Assembly (NCBI RefSeq): GCF_017355965.1
Contig: NZ_JAFIQW010000001.1
Span: 1-64,000 of the forward strand
Direction of reading: 5' to 3'
DNA length: 64,000 nt
Source: Desertivibrio insolitus
Lineage (GTDB): Bacteria; Actinomycetota; Actinomycetes; Actinomycetales; Microbacteriaceae
Shown: one piece after another, positions 39,315 to 47,828 of the stretch
How the letters are laid out: every line of letters begins with the position of its first letter
How positions within the stretch are numbered: position 1 is the stretch's first letter
The notes under the pieces: generated by a model
Told to the model about the DNA's origin: nothing
What the model saw: the letters and a program-made list of their open reading frames with translations, nothing else
Database searches by the model: none
Made by a program: the position numbers and the translations under genes

Positions 39315-40361
39315 ATGACGACCGCTCGCCGCATCGACGGACTCGACGCCGCTCGCGGACTCGCGGTGCTCGGCATGTTCGTCGCGCACACGGTGCCCGT
39401 GCCGCTCGACGTCGACACCGTGGCCGACGGGCGCTCGTCGATCCTGTTCGCGACGATCGCGGGCGTCTCGCTCGGGCTGATCAGCGGTGGAGCGACGGGC
39501 GCGGAGGGCGGTCGCGGCGGAATCAGGCTCGCCGTCGGCATCCGCGGCATCGTGCTCGTACTACTGGGCTTCATGCTCGCGACGCTCGGCAGTCTCGTCT
39601 CGATCATCCTCGACGAGTACGGGCTGATGTACCTGCTCCTGCTGCCCGTGCTCTTCGCGCCGCGCTGGGTGCTCGTGCCGCTCGCGCTGTTCTTCGCCGT
39701 CGCCGGTCCCGTCATCGTCGGGCTGCTGCCCGAGGCTCGCGACGTCGGCACGGCGGTCGTCGACATGTGGTTCGGCCCGGATGCCACCTATCCCGTGCCG
39801 CTCTGGATCGCCTACCTGCTCGCGGGCCTGACGGTCGCCCGCAGCGACCTCGCCCGCACCCGCACGCAACTCGTCACGGTCGCGGCGGGCGTCGTCGGCA
39901 TGGTCATCGGCTACGGCGTGCTGCCCGCGACGGGCGCCGACGTCGAGGCGCACTCGGACACGACGGCGGAGGCCTTCGGGTCGGGCGGCCTCGCGCTCGT
40001 CGTCATCGGCGTGCTCGCGTTCCTGCTCGCCGGGGAACGGGGCGCCGTCGGGCGCGCGCTGCGCACCGTCCTGTCGCCCCTCACCGCGGTCGGGGCGATG
40101 CCGCTCACGATCTACACCGCGCAGATCCTCGTGCTCGCCCTGCTGGCGGGCCTCGCGCGCGAGGCCGGTGTTCCCTACGGGCGCGGCGACTACCCCCTCG
40201 CGCTGCTGCTGTCGCTCACGATCGGCTCGCTCGTCTTCGCCTGGACCTGGCGACGCTTCCTCGGCCGCGGCCCGCTCGAGTCGATGATCCGGCTGATCGC
40301 GGACCCGCTGAGGACCACGGCTCCCGACGAGCGGGTCGACGACCGGCAGAACGCCCGCTGA
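39315..40361 (+). CDS. DUF418/HGSNAT-like multispanning membrane protein
   Basis: A 348-residue membrane protein with about nine to ten helices. N-terminal RIDGLDAARGLAVLGMFVAH is typical of DUF418 and heparan-alpha-glucosaminide N-acetyltransferase-like proteins, and the C-terminal half has VGAMPLTIYTAQILVLALL followed by FAWTWRRFLGRGPLESMIR, the DUF418 signature. Role in acyl transfer to an envelope substrate is possible but unproven. Confidence 0.82.
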   Translation: MTTARRIDGLDAARGLAVLGMFVAHTVPVPLDVDTVADGRSSILFATIAGVSLGLISGGATGAEGGRGGIRLAVGIRGIVLVLLGFMLATLGSLVSIILDEYGLMYLLLLPVLFAPRWVLVPLALFFAVAGPVIVGLLPEARDVGTAVVDMWFGPDATYPVPLWIAYLLAGLTVARSDLARTRTQLVTVAAGVVGMVIGYGVLPATGADVEAHSDTTAEAFGSGGLALVVIGVLAFLLAGERGAVGRALRTVLSPLTAVGAMPLTIYTAQILVLALLAGLAREAGVPYGRGDYPLALLLSLTIGSLVFAWTWRRFLGRGPLESMIRLIADPLRTTAPDERVDDRQNAR

Positions 40362-40449
40362 GCCCGCAGCGGATGGTCGCCGCCGGGTAGCCGAATGAAC
40401 ATCGGCTGAACGCGGGAAGAGAACCGGCCGCCGGTCAGTTGAGCCCCGC

Positions 40450-41085
40450 ATGACCACTATCGGCATCATCGGCGCAGGAAACATCGGCAGCCAGCTCGCC
40501 CGCCTCGGCGTGCAGCACGGCTATGACATCGTGATCGCGAACTCGCGCGGCCCGGAGACGCTGCAGGGGCTCGTCTCCGAGCTCGGCGAGCGCGCGAAGG
40601 CGGGCACCCCGCAGGAGGCGGCCGAGGCCGCCGACATCGCCGTCGTCACGATCCCCCTCGGCAGGTACGAGGAGGTCCCCGTCCTTCCCCTCGAGGGCAA
40701 GGTCGTCATCGACACCATGAACTACTACCCGTCGCGCGACGGGCAGATCGCGGCGCTCGACGACAAGCGCGACACGACGAGCGGTCTCCTGCAGAAGCAC
40801 CTGCAGGGCGCCAAGGTCGTGAAGGCCGTCAACCACATCGGCGCCCCCGACCTCACGACCGACGGCAAGCCCTCGGGCGAGCCCGGCCGCCGCGCGCTCA
40901 TCGTCGCCGGCGATGACGCCGATGCCAAGGCCACCGTCGCGGCGCTGCTCGACGAGTTCGGCTTCGACGCCGTCGACATCGGCGGCATCGACGAGTCGTG
41001 GCGCATCGAGAACGGCACGCCCGCTTACGGAGTTCCGCACGACGCCGAGGGCCTCCGCGCCGCGGTCGCGCAGGCGAGCCGCTAG
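40450..41085 (+). CDS. NADPH-dependent F420 reductase-like NAD(P)-binding protein
   Basis: A 211-residue Rossmann protein with TIGIIGAGNIGSQLARLGVQ at the N-terminus and a one-domain fold ending in FGFDAVDIGGIDESWRIENGTP. It resembles F420H2:NADP oxidoreductase-type and ProC-like N-terminal domains; the C-terminal dimerisation domain of ProC is absent. Whether the cell uses F420 cannot be judged from this window. Confidence 0.8.
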   Translation: MTTIGIIGAGNIGSQLARLGVQHGYDIVIANSRGPETLQGLVSELGERAKAGTPQEAAEAADIAVVTIPLGRYEEVPVLPLEGKVVIDTMNYYPSRDGQIAALDDKRDTTSGLLQKHLQGAKVVKAVNHIGAPDLTTDGKPSGEPGRRALIVAGDDADAKATVAALLDEFGFDAVDIGGIDESWRIENGTPAYGVPHDAEGLRAAVAQASR

Positions 41086-41099
41086 ACCATACTGATCGG

Positions 41100-41915
41100 G
41101 TGCCAACCTTCGTCGTCGCGCCGCAGTGGCAGGGCTCGGGCTCGTCCCGGGCGATGAGACTCCTCGACGGCGCCGCCGCGATCGCGGGCGACCTACCGCA
41201 GGCCTCGACCGTCACGGTCGACGTGCCCCTCGAGGCGGGCGACGACGAGGGCACCCTCGTGCGGCGGGTGAGCTCGATCGCGCTCGTGCGCGACCGGCTC
41301 ACCCGCACCCTCGCCGAGGTCGACGGCCCGGCGATCGTCATCGGCGGCGACTGCGGCGTCGAGCTCGGCGCGATCCCCCGGGCGCTCGACCGCGAGGACG
41401 CCGCCGTCGTCTGGCTCGACGCGCACGCCGACCTCAACACCCCCGAGTCGAGCCCCTCACGCGCCTTCCACGGCATGGTGCTGCGCACGCTGCTCGGCGA
41501 CGGCGTCCCGGCGCTCGTGCCCTCTCCCCCGCTCGCGCCCTCCCGCCTCGTGCTCGCGGGCACCCGGGCGACGGATGCCGCCGAGAGCGAGTTCCTCGCC
41601 GCGAGCGGCGTGCGGGTCCTCCCGCCCGAGGCGCTCGACCCCGATGCGCTCGTCGAGGCGGTGGCGGCGACCGGCGCGTCATCCGTCTACCTGCACATCG
41701 ATCTCGACGTGCTCGACCCGGCGGAGTTCGCCGGGATCGGGTTCCCCGAGCCGTTCGGCCTCACGGTCGCCGGCCTCGTGGGGCTCATCCGCGCCTTGCG
41801 GGAGCGCTTCGGCTTCGCGGGTGCGGGGCTGTGCGAGTTCGCCCCGTCCTCCCCCGCCGCGGCCGAGGACGACCTCGCGTCGATCCTCCGCATCGTCGGC
41901 GCCCTCGCCCGCTGA
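41100..41915 (+). CDS. Arginase/agmatinase/formiminoglutamase family protein
   Basis: A 271-residue ureohydrolase-fold protein. Metal-binding motifs: GGDCGVELG (usual GGDHS position, His replaced by Cys), WLDAHADLNTPES and HIDLDVLDP. The substituted first ligand and the divergent sequence make arginase activity uncertain. GTG start at 41100, 15 bases after the previous stop. Confidence 0.85.
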   Translation: MPTFVVAPQWQGSGSSRAMRLLDGAAAIAGDLPQASTVTVDVPLEAGDDEGTLVRRVSSIALVRDRLTRTLAEVDGPAIVIGGDCGVELGAIPRALDREDAAVVWLDAHADLNTPESSPSRAFHGMVLRTLLGDGVPALVPSPPLAPSRLVLAGTRATDAAESEFLAASGVRVLPPEALDPDALVEAVAATGASSVYLHIDLDVLDPAEFAGIGFPEPFGLTVAGLVGLIRALRERFGFAGAGLCEFAPSSPAAAEDDLASILRIVGALAR

Positions 41916-41991
41916 CCCCCGCGGCTGACCTACTCGGTAGCTGAGGAAGCCTCTCGCCCGTCCGTTGGAGTGCGGGCCTAGGCTTTCGGGC

Positions 41992-42774
41992 GTGACGGAA
42001 CGGATCAAGGTCGACCGGGACTCGCACGTGCTGACGATCGGTCTCGACCGGCCCGAGAAACGCAACGCCGTCGACTTCGGGATGCTGCAGCGGCTCGCGG
42101 CCGCGTACGGCGAGCTCGACCGCGACCCGCAGCTGCGGGCGGGCGTCGTCTACGCCACCGGCGACCACTTCACCGCGGGGCTCGACCTCGCCGACGTCGT
42201 GCCGCACATCACGAGGGACGGGCTCGACTTCGTGCCGGAGGGCGGCATCGACCCGTGGCAGGTGTCGGGCCGGCACGTGTCGAAGCCCGTCGTGCTCGCC
42301 ACGCAGGGGCTCTGCTACACCCTCGGTGTCGAACTCGCGCTCGCGAGCGACATCGTCGTCGCCGCCGACTCGACCCGCTTCGCGCAGCTGGAGGTCGCCC
42401 GCGGCATCCTGCCCTTCGGCGGCGGCACGATCCGGCTCCCCCGCGCGGCGGGCTGGGGCGACGCGATGCGCTGGCTGCTGACCGGCGACGAGTTCGACGC
42501 GCACGAGGCGCACCGGATCGGGCTCGTGCAGGAGGTCGTGCCGCACGGGCGGCAGCTCGAGCGCGCGCTGGAGCTCGCACACCGCATCGCCGCGCAGGCG
42601 CCCCTCGCGGTGCAGGCGACCCTCGCGAGCGCCCGGCTGGCGGTGCGGGAGGGCGACGCGGCCGCCGAGGCCGCTCTGCCGACCGAACTGGCGCGGCTCA
42701 TGGGCACGAACGACGTGAAGGTGGGCCTCGAGGCCTTCCGCACGAGGACCACCGCCGAGTTCACCGGAAGCTGA
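41992..42774 (+). CDS. Enoyl-CoA hydratase/isomerase family protein
   Basis: A 260-residue crotonase-fold protein. N-terminal IGLDRPEKRNAVDFGML, oxyanion-hole region DHFTAGLDLADV and GLCYTLGVELALASDIVVAA. The usual first glutamate of hydratases is not obvious: LEVARGILPFGGGTIRL replaces it with a Gly-rich stretch, so an isomerase or other crotonase reaction is possible. GTG start. Ten bases before the next gene, so probably cotranscribed. Confidence 0.88.
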   Translation: MTERIKVDRDSHVLTIGLDRPEKRNAVDFGMLQRLAAAYGELDRDPQLRAGVVYATGDHFTAGLDLADVVPHITRDGLDFVPEGGIDPWQVSGRHVSKPVVLATQGLCYTLGVELALASDIVVAADSTRFAQLEVARGILPFGGGTIRLPRAAGWGDAMRWLLTGDEFDAHEAHRIGLVQEVVPHGRQLERALELAHRIAAQAPLAVQATLASARLAVREGDAAAEAALPTELARLMGTNDVKVGLEAFRTRTTAEFTGS

Positions 42775-42784
42775 GGAGCGAGTC

Positions 42785-44206
42785 ATGGCCGGAACCGAGT
42801 ACGACGTCATCGTCATCGGAGCGGGCCCCGTCGGCGAGAACCTCGCCGACCGGGCCGTCAAGGGCGGGCTCAGCGCCGTGCTCGTCGAGAGCGAGCTCGT
42901 CGGCGGCGAGTGCTCCTACTGGGCGTGCATGCCCTCGAAGGCGCTCCTGCGCAGCGGAGCGGCGCTCCGCGCGGCGCGGGGCGTCGGCGGCGCCCGCGAG
43001 GCGGTGACCGGCGGTCTCGATGTCGCCGAGGTGTTCCGCCGGCGCGACGGCTTCGTGAGCGACTACGACGACGCGAGCCAGGTCGAGTGGGTGGAGGGCG
43101 CGGGCATCGACCTCGTCCGCGGCCACGGGCGGCTGACCGGGGTGAAGACGGTCTCGGTCGAGGGCGCCGACGGCTCGACGACGGAATTCACGGCGCGGCA
43201 CGCGGTCGTCGTGGCGACGGGCTCGGACGCGACGGTGCCCGACATTCCCGGCCTCCGCGACGCGCGACCCTGGACCTCGCGCGAGGCGACCGGCGCGAAG
43301 GCCGCGCCGCGCCGCCTCGCGATCATCGGCGGCGGTGTCGTCGGCTGCGAGATGGCCACCGCCTACGCGAGCTTCGGCACCGAGGTGACCCTGATCTCCC
43401 GCGGCCGGCTGCTCACCGGGCAGGAGGACTTCGCCGCGGAGCTCGTGCAGGGCTCGCTCGAGAAGCTCGGCGCCCGGGTGCTCACCGGCACCTCTCCGCA
43501 GCGGGTCGACCGCGCCGCATCCGGCACCGTCACGCTGACCCTCGACGACGGCGAGACGATCGAGGCCGACGAGGTGCTCGTCGCGGCCGGGCGCGGCCCG
43601 CGCACCGTCGATCTCGGCGTCGACACGGTGGGCCTCACCCCGGGCGAGTGGCTCGAGGTCGACGACACCCTCCTCGTCACGGGCACCGACTGGCTCTACG
43701 GCGTCGGCGACGTCAACCACCGGGCGCTGCTGACGCACCAGGGCAAGTACCAGGCGCGCGCCGCCGGCGACGTCATCGTCGCGCGGGCGAAGGGCCAGGC
43801 CGTGCAGGACGCCCCGTGGGGAGCGCACGTCGCGACCGCCGACCTGGAGTCGGTGCCGCAGGTCACCTTCACCGACCCGGAGGTCGCCTCCGTCGGGCTG
43901 ACCGCGGCCGCGGCGGAGAAGAAGGGCTACGACATCCGCATCGTCGACTACGACATCTCCTACGTCGCGGGCGCCTCGCTGTACGCCGACGGCTACGAGG
44001 GCAAGGCGCGCATGGTCGTCGACGAGCAGCGGAAGGTGCTGCTCGGTGCGACGTTCGTCGGGCCGGATGTCGCCGAGCTGCTGCACTCGGCGACGATCGC
44101 CGTGACGGCCGAGGTGCCGATCGACCGGCTCTGGCACGCGGTGCCGTCGTACCCGACGACGAGCGAGATCTGGCTCAGACTTCTCGAGACCTACGGGCGG
44201 CCGTGA
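42785..44206 (+). CDS. Pyridine nucleotide-disulfide oxidoreductase (mercuric reductase/lipoamide dehydrogenase-like)
   Basis: A 473-residue flavoprotein: FAD motif YDVIVIGAGPVGENLADRA, redox cysteines in GGECSYWACMPSKALLR (CxxxxC), NAD(P)-binding LAIIGGGVVGCEMATAYASF, and a C-terminal dimerisation domain. The catalytic His-Glu pair expected near the C-terminus (HPTxSE) reads HAVPSYPTTSEIW. No metal-resistance genes are near, so a general disulfide or quinone role is as likely as mercury reduction. Its end overlaps the convergent glycosyltransferase by 32 bases. Confidence 0.88.
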   Translation: MAGTEYDVIVIGAGPVGENLADRAVKGGLSAVLVESELVGGECSYWACMPSKALLRSGAALRAARGVGGAREAVTGGLDVAEVFRRRDGFVSDYDDASQVEWVEGAGIDLVRGHGRLTGVKTVSVEGADGSTTEFTARHAVVVATGSDATVPDIPGLRDARPWTSREATGAKAAPRRLAIIGGGVVGCEMATAYASFGTEVTLISRGRLLTGQEDFAAELVQGSLEKLGARVLTGTSPQRVDRAASGTVTLTLDDGETIEADEVLVAAGRGPRTVDLGVDTVGLTPGEWLEVDDTLLVTGTDWLYGVGDVNHRALLTHQGKYQARAAGDVIVARAKGQAVQDAPWGAHVATADLESVPQVTFTDPEVASVGLTAAAAEKKGYDIRIVDYDISYVAGASLYADGYEGKARMVVDEQRKVLLGATFVGPDVAELLHSATIAVTAEVPIDRLWHAVPSYPTTSEIWLRLLETYGRP

Positions 44207-45428
44207 GCGCCTCGTAGACCGCGAGCAGTCCCGTCGCGCTCGCCGCCCAGGTGCGCGCCTCGGCGTGGCCGCGCGCGGCGACGCTCAGCGCGTCGAGGCG
44301 CGGACGGTCCTCGAGCAGCAGACGGGCGGCATCCGCCCAGTCCCCGACGTCGCGGTCGTCGAGCAGCACGCCGCTGACGCCGTCGGCGACGCTGTCGGCG
44401 AGACCCGCGACGTTCTGCGCGAGCACGGGCGTGCCGCTCGCCGCCGACTCCAGGGCGACCAGCCCGAACGACTCCGAGTGGCTCGGCACGATCGTCAGGT
44501 CGGCAAGCGCGAGGAGGTCGGCGGTGTCGACCCGGTCGAGCGCGCCCGTGATGTGCACGGCGTCGGCGACGCCGAGGTGCGCGGCGAGCGCGACGAGGTC
44601 GGCGTGGAAGGCCTCGTCGCCGGGGGTCGTCTCGCCCGCGATGACGAGCACGGGCTGCGCACTCGAGCGGTGCCGCACCTCGGCGAGCACGCGGATCGCG
44701 AAGTCCTGCCCCTTCAGCGGCTGCAGCCGGCCGACGACCGCGAGCACGGGCGCCTCGGCCGGCAGGCCGAGACGTTCGCGCAGTGCGCGCCCGCGGGTGA
44801 CGAGCCCGGGGGTGAACGCGTCGACGTCGACGCCCGGCGGGATCACCCACGTCTTCTCCGGCGGCGCGTGCAGGACGTCGAGGATGACGCCGACCTCGGC
44901 GCTGCCGGCTGCGACGAGCGCGTCGGCCTGCCCGGCGAGGAAGGCCTCGGCGCGGGCGCGGCCCTCGGACTCGGGCTGCGCCCCCGCGGCATCCGCCCGC
45001 GTCTTCATCGCGGCGAGGGTGTGGAAGCTCTGCACGAAGGGCAGCCCCAGCTCGATCGCGACAGGCAGGGTCGCGAGGCCGGAGAGCCAGTAGTGCGCGT
45101 GCAGCAGGTCGTAGCGGGGCGCCGTGCGCCCGGTGACCTCGGCGACGGCCTCGCCGAACGCGTCGGCGACGTCGACGAGCCGGTTCTTCGGCAGCGCCGC
45201 GGCCGGGCCGGCGGCGAGCTCGAGCAGTCGCACGCCCGGCGCGAGGTCGCGCTCGCGCGGTGGCCCGACGGCCCTGGTGAGCAGGTCGACCTCGACGCCG
45301 CGCTCCGCGAGCGCGCGGGCGGTCTCGACGATCGCGACGTTCATCCCGCCCGCGTCACCGGTGCCCGGCTGATCGCCAGGCGAGGTGTGCAGGCTGATCA
45401 TCGCGAGCCTGCTGACGCCCTGCGACAT
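44175..45428 (-). CDS. Glycosyltransferase family 4, MshA-like
   Basis: A 417-residue GT-B glycosyltransferase. N-terminal ISLHTSPGDQPGTGDAGGMN is the MshA-type donor loop (D-inositol-3-phosphate glycosyltransferase, first step of mycothiol synthesis), and VVGRLQPLKGQDFAIRVL and PSHSESFGLVALESAASGTP are conserved GT4 motifs. MshA is the closest named family I recognise, but glycosyltransferases of this type also make sucrose or glycans. Confidence 0.85.
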   Translation of the reverse strand: MSQGVSRLAMISLHTSPGDQPGTGDAGGMNVAIVETARALAERGVEVDLLTRAVGPPRERDLAPGVRLLELAAGPAAALPKNRLVDVADAFGEAVAEVTGRTAPRYDLLHAHYWLSGLATLPVAIELGLPFVQSFHTLAAMKTRADAAGAQPESEGRARAEAFLAGQADALVAAGSAEVGVILDVLHAPPEKTWVIPPGVDVDAFTPGLVTRGRALRERLGLPAEAPVLAVVGRLQPLKGQDFAIRVLAEVRHRSSAQPVLVIAGETTPGDEAFHADLVALAAHLGVADAVHITGALDRVDTADLLALADLTIVPSHSESFGLVALESAASGTPVLAQNVAGLADSVADGVSGVLLDDRDVGDWADAARLLLEDRPRLDALSVAARGHAEARTWAASATGLLAVYEALTAARRSREV

Positions 45429-45465
45429 GAGTCAACACTAAGCGGGCCGCTGCTAGAACGGAGGC

Positions 45466-45897
45466 ATGCCCGACGCGCGCCGCCCGCCGTACCAGCTGCT
45501 CGCGATAGGGCTCGTGACCGTGGGCCGGCTCGTTCCCGGCGTGCGCGAGGTCGTGCGGCACCCTGCCGTGACCCGCGCCGGCTTCGCCCTCGCGACGGCG
45601 ATGGGCCTCGCGATCGGGCTGCCGCTGAGCGTCGGCCGGGTGCGCCGCGTCGGTGATCTCATCGTGTGCCGCGGGCTGCCGAACTGGGCGTTCGGGCGCG
45701 GCGGCACCACCGTCGGCCGGGTGTACCTCACCCGGTCGAACACCGGCCGCCGGGTGCTCCAGCACGAGGCCGTGCACGTCGAGCAGTGGCGCGAGTGGGG
45801 CTTCGCCCTGCCGCTGCTGTACTGGGCGGCCGGACCGAACCCGCACACGAACCGCTTCGAAATAGAGGCGGGACTCGAGAAGGGCGGCTACCGATGA
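45466..45897 (+). CDS. Small protein with HEAVH zinc-protease-like motif, function unknown
   Basis: A 143-residue protein with a hydrophobic stretch at about 35-55 (FALATAMGLAIGLPLS) and a motif RVLQHEAVHVEQWREWGFAL. HExxH followed by an E/Q-rich helix resembles gluzincin zinc sites, but the rest is too short for a known peptidase family. Its stop overlaps the next ATG (ATGA), so it is coupled to the SDR gene. Confidence 0.75.
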   Translation: MPDARRPPYQLLAIGLVTVGRLVPGVREVVRHPAVTRAGFALATAMGLAIGLPLSVGRVRRVGDLIVCRGLPNWAFGRGGTTVGRVYLTRSNTGRRVLQHEAVHVEQWREWGFALPLLYWAAGPNPHTNRFEIEAGLEKGGYR

Positions 45898-46718
45898 GCA
45901 CCGACGGCGTCATCGTGCTGACCGGGGCGTCGAGCGGCATCGGCGCGGTCGCCGCCCGCGAGCTCGCCGCGCTCGGCCGCCGCGTGGTCGTCGTCGGCCG
46001 CAACCCCGAACGCACCCGCGCCGTCGCCGCCGAGGTGTCGGGCGACGCCCTGCTCGCCGACTACGACCGGCTCGACGACGTGCGCGGCCTCGCGGCGACG
46101 ATCCTCGAGCGCTACGACCGCATCGGCGTGCTGCTCAACAACGCCGGCGGCCTCGTGCCGCAGCGCGCGCTCACCGAGGACGGGTTCGAGCGGACGATCC
46201 AGCACAACCACCTCGCGCCGTTCCTGCTCACGGGTCTGCTGCTCCCCCGCCTCGAGCAGTCGGGCGGCCGTGTCATCGGCACCGCGAGCATCGCCAACCG
46301 CTTCGGCTGGCTGCGGCTCGATGACCTCGACTGGCAGCGCCACCCGTGGCTCGGCGGCTGGCCGGCCTACGGCACGTCGAAGCTCGCGACGGTGCTCTTC
46401 ATGCGCGAGCTCGCCCGCCGGATGCCTCGGGTCGAGGCCTTTTCCGTGCATCCCGGCTTCGTGCGCACGTCGTTCGGCACCGGGTCCCGCGCCATGGCCG
46501 TGATGGCGACCCTGACCCGGGGCGGCTACGGCATCTCGGCCGAGGCGGGTGCGGCGCCGCTCGTCGCGCTCGCGTCGACGGAGCGCCCGCCCGCGGCATC
46601 CGGGACCTACTTCGACATGCTGCGTCCGAACGGGCGCGTCGCCCCGCAGGCGCACGACGCCGCGCTCGCCCGCGATCTCTGGATCGAGAGCGCGAGCAGG
46701 GTCGGCCTGCCCTACTGA
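45894..46718 (+). CDS. Short-chain dehydrogenase/reductase
   Basis: A 274-residue SDR. Cofactor loop TGASSGIGAVAARELA, NNAGG near residue 82, and catalytic YGTSK (Tyr and Lys). The DFxx-type substrate loop NRFGWLRLDDLDW suggests the retinol-dehydrogenase-like group. The substrate is unknown. ATG 45894 overlaps the stop of the preceding gene. Confidence 0.9.
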   Translation: MSTDGVIVLTGASSGIGAVAARELAALGRRVVVVGRNPERTRAVAAEVSGDALLADYDRLDDVRGLAATILERYDRIGVLLNNAGGLVPQRALTEDGFERTIQHNHLAPFLLTGLLLPRLEQSGGRVIGTASIANRFGWLRLDDLDWQRHPWLGGWPAYGTSKLATVLFMRELARRMPRVEAFSVHPGFVRTSFGTGSRAMAVMATLTRGGYGISAEAGAAPLVALASTERPPAASGTYFDMLRPNGRVAPQAHDAALARDLWIESASRVGLPY

Positions 46719-46733
46719 ACTCGGAACGCGAAA

Positions 46734-46760
46734 GGGCCCGGTCCGTCCCGGACCGGGCCC
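46734..46760. terminator. Bidirectional terminator between the SDR and the iron-binding lipoprotein
   Basis: Perfect 12-bp stem GGGCCCGGTCCG/CGGACCGGGCCC with a 3-base loop between convergent genes. On the minus strand it is followed by TTTCGCG, the better U tract, so it mainly serves the lipoprotein gene. Confidence 0.8.
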
Positions 46761-46777
46761 CTCGCGGCTTGCTACGT

Positions 46778-47788
46778 CTACGCGCCGGCGGCGACCGCTG
46801 CCTGCAGCTGCGGCACGAGCTGCTCGAGCACGACCGGGAAGCTCAGCACGCTCGCGGCGCCGTACGCGCCGGCCAGCTCGCTCGCCGGATCGATGAACAC
46901 CGCGCGGCCGTCCTGCACGGCGGGCAGGCTCTGGATGAGCGGGTCGGCCTGCGTCTGCTCGACCGTGAAGCCGATCGGGTAGACCACGACGACGTCGGCC
47001 TCGAGCTGCTCGACCTGCTCGGCCGAGGCGTTCGCGAAGAAGCCGGCGGACTCGAGCGTCGAGACGCCCTCCGCGGCCTCGAAGCCGAGGTCGGCGAGGA
47101 TGTCGAAGCGACCGTCGCCCGGCAGATACGCGCCGTACGCGTCGCCGAACTTAGTGGCGGCGGTGGCGGTGAGGCCCTCGAACTCTGGGTTCGCCTCGGC
47201 GGCCGCGTCGATCTGCGCCTGGGTGTCGGCGATGAGGGCGTCGCCCTCGTCGGCGAGGCCGAGCGCCTGCGACACGGTCTGCATCTGCACGTCCCACTCG
47301 GTCGCGAACGCGGCCGTGCCCTCGGGCGCGTAGACGGTCGGGGCGATCTCGCTCAGCGCGTCGAACTCCTGCTCGTCGTTGCCGCTGCGGGTGTTCAGGA
47401 TGACGTCGGGCTCGAGCACCGCGATCTGCTCGTAGTTGAGCGCCTCCTCGCCCCGCTCGATGAGCTCGGGCGCCTCGGTGAAGAGATCGGCGGCCCACGG
47501 GCCGACGCCGTTGTTCTCGGCGCCGAAGCCCTGCCAGTCGAACACCGCGACGGGCTGCACGCCGAGGGCGAGCGCCATCTCGGCATCCGACCAGCCCAGG
47601 GCCACGACGCGCAGCTCGTCGTCGGGCTCGGGGATCTCGACCTCGCCGAACATCGTGTCGACGGTCGCGAGCAGATCGGCGGGCTGCTGCGCCGCCGAGG
47701 TGTCGTTCGACGGCGCGCACGCCGCGAGGCCGAGCACGGTCGCCGCCGCCGCGGTCACGGCGAGCGGAAGACGGAGGGTGGAAAGCAT
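46778..47788 (-). CDS. Iron-siderophore ABC transporter substrate-binding lipoprotein
   Basis: A 336-residue periplasmic-binding-type (FecB/FhuD class III) lipoprotein with lipobox LAAC (Cys about residue 24). Domain 1 includes VVALGWSDAEMALALGVQPV and LEPDVILNTRSGNDEQ, joined by a long helix to domain 2 (LEADVVVVYPIGF). It captures ferric siderophore for the FepD/FepG/FepC-type transporter next door. It has its own DtxR-type box 17 bases upstream (47805-47823). Confidence 0.92.
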   Translation of the reverse strand: MLSTLRLPLAVTAAAATVLGLAACAPSNDTSAAQQPADLLATVDTMFGEVEIPEPDDELRVVALGWSDAEMALALGVQPVAVFDWQGFGAENNGVGPWAADLFTEAPELIERGEEALNYEQIAVLEPDVILNTRSGNDEQEFDALSEIAPTVYAPEGTAAFATEWDVQMQTVSQALGLADEGDALIADTQAQIDAAAEANPEFEGLTATAATKFGDAYGAYLPGDGRFDILADLGFEAAEGVSTLESAGFFANASAEQVEQLEADVVVVYPIGFTVEQTQADPLIQSLPAVQDGRAVFIDPASELAGAYGAASVLSFPVVLEQLVPQLQAAVAAGA

Positions 47789-47804
47789 GCTGTGTCTCCT
47801 AGAA

Positions 47805-47823
47805 GTAGGTAAGGCAACCCTAA
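47805..47823. promoter_or_regulatory. DtxR/IdeR-type iron box upstream of the binding lipoprotein
   Basis: GTAGGTAAGGCAACCCTAA matches the DtxR consensus TTAGGTTAGSCTAACCTAA at 15 of 19 positions by hand. It lies between the ATPase stop (47829) and the lipoprotein start (47788), where iron-bound DtxR would block transcription. Confidence 0.75.
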
Positions 47824-47828
47824 CCCAA

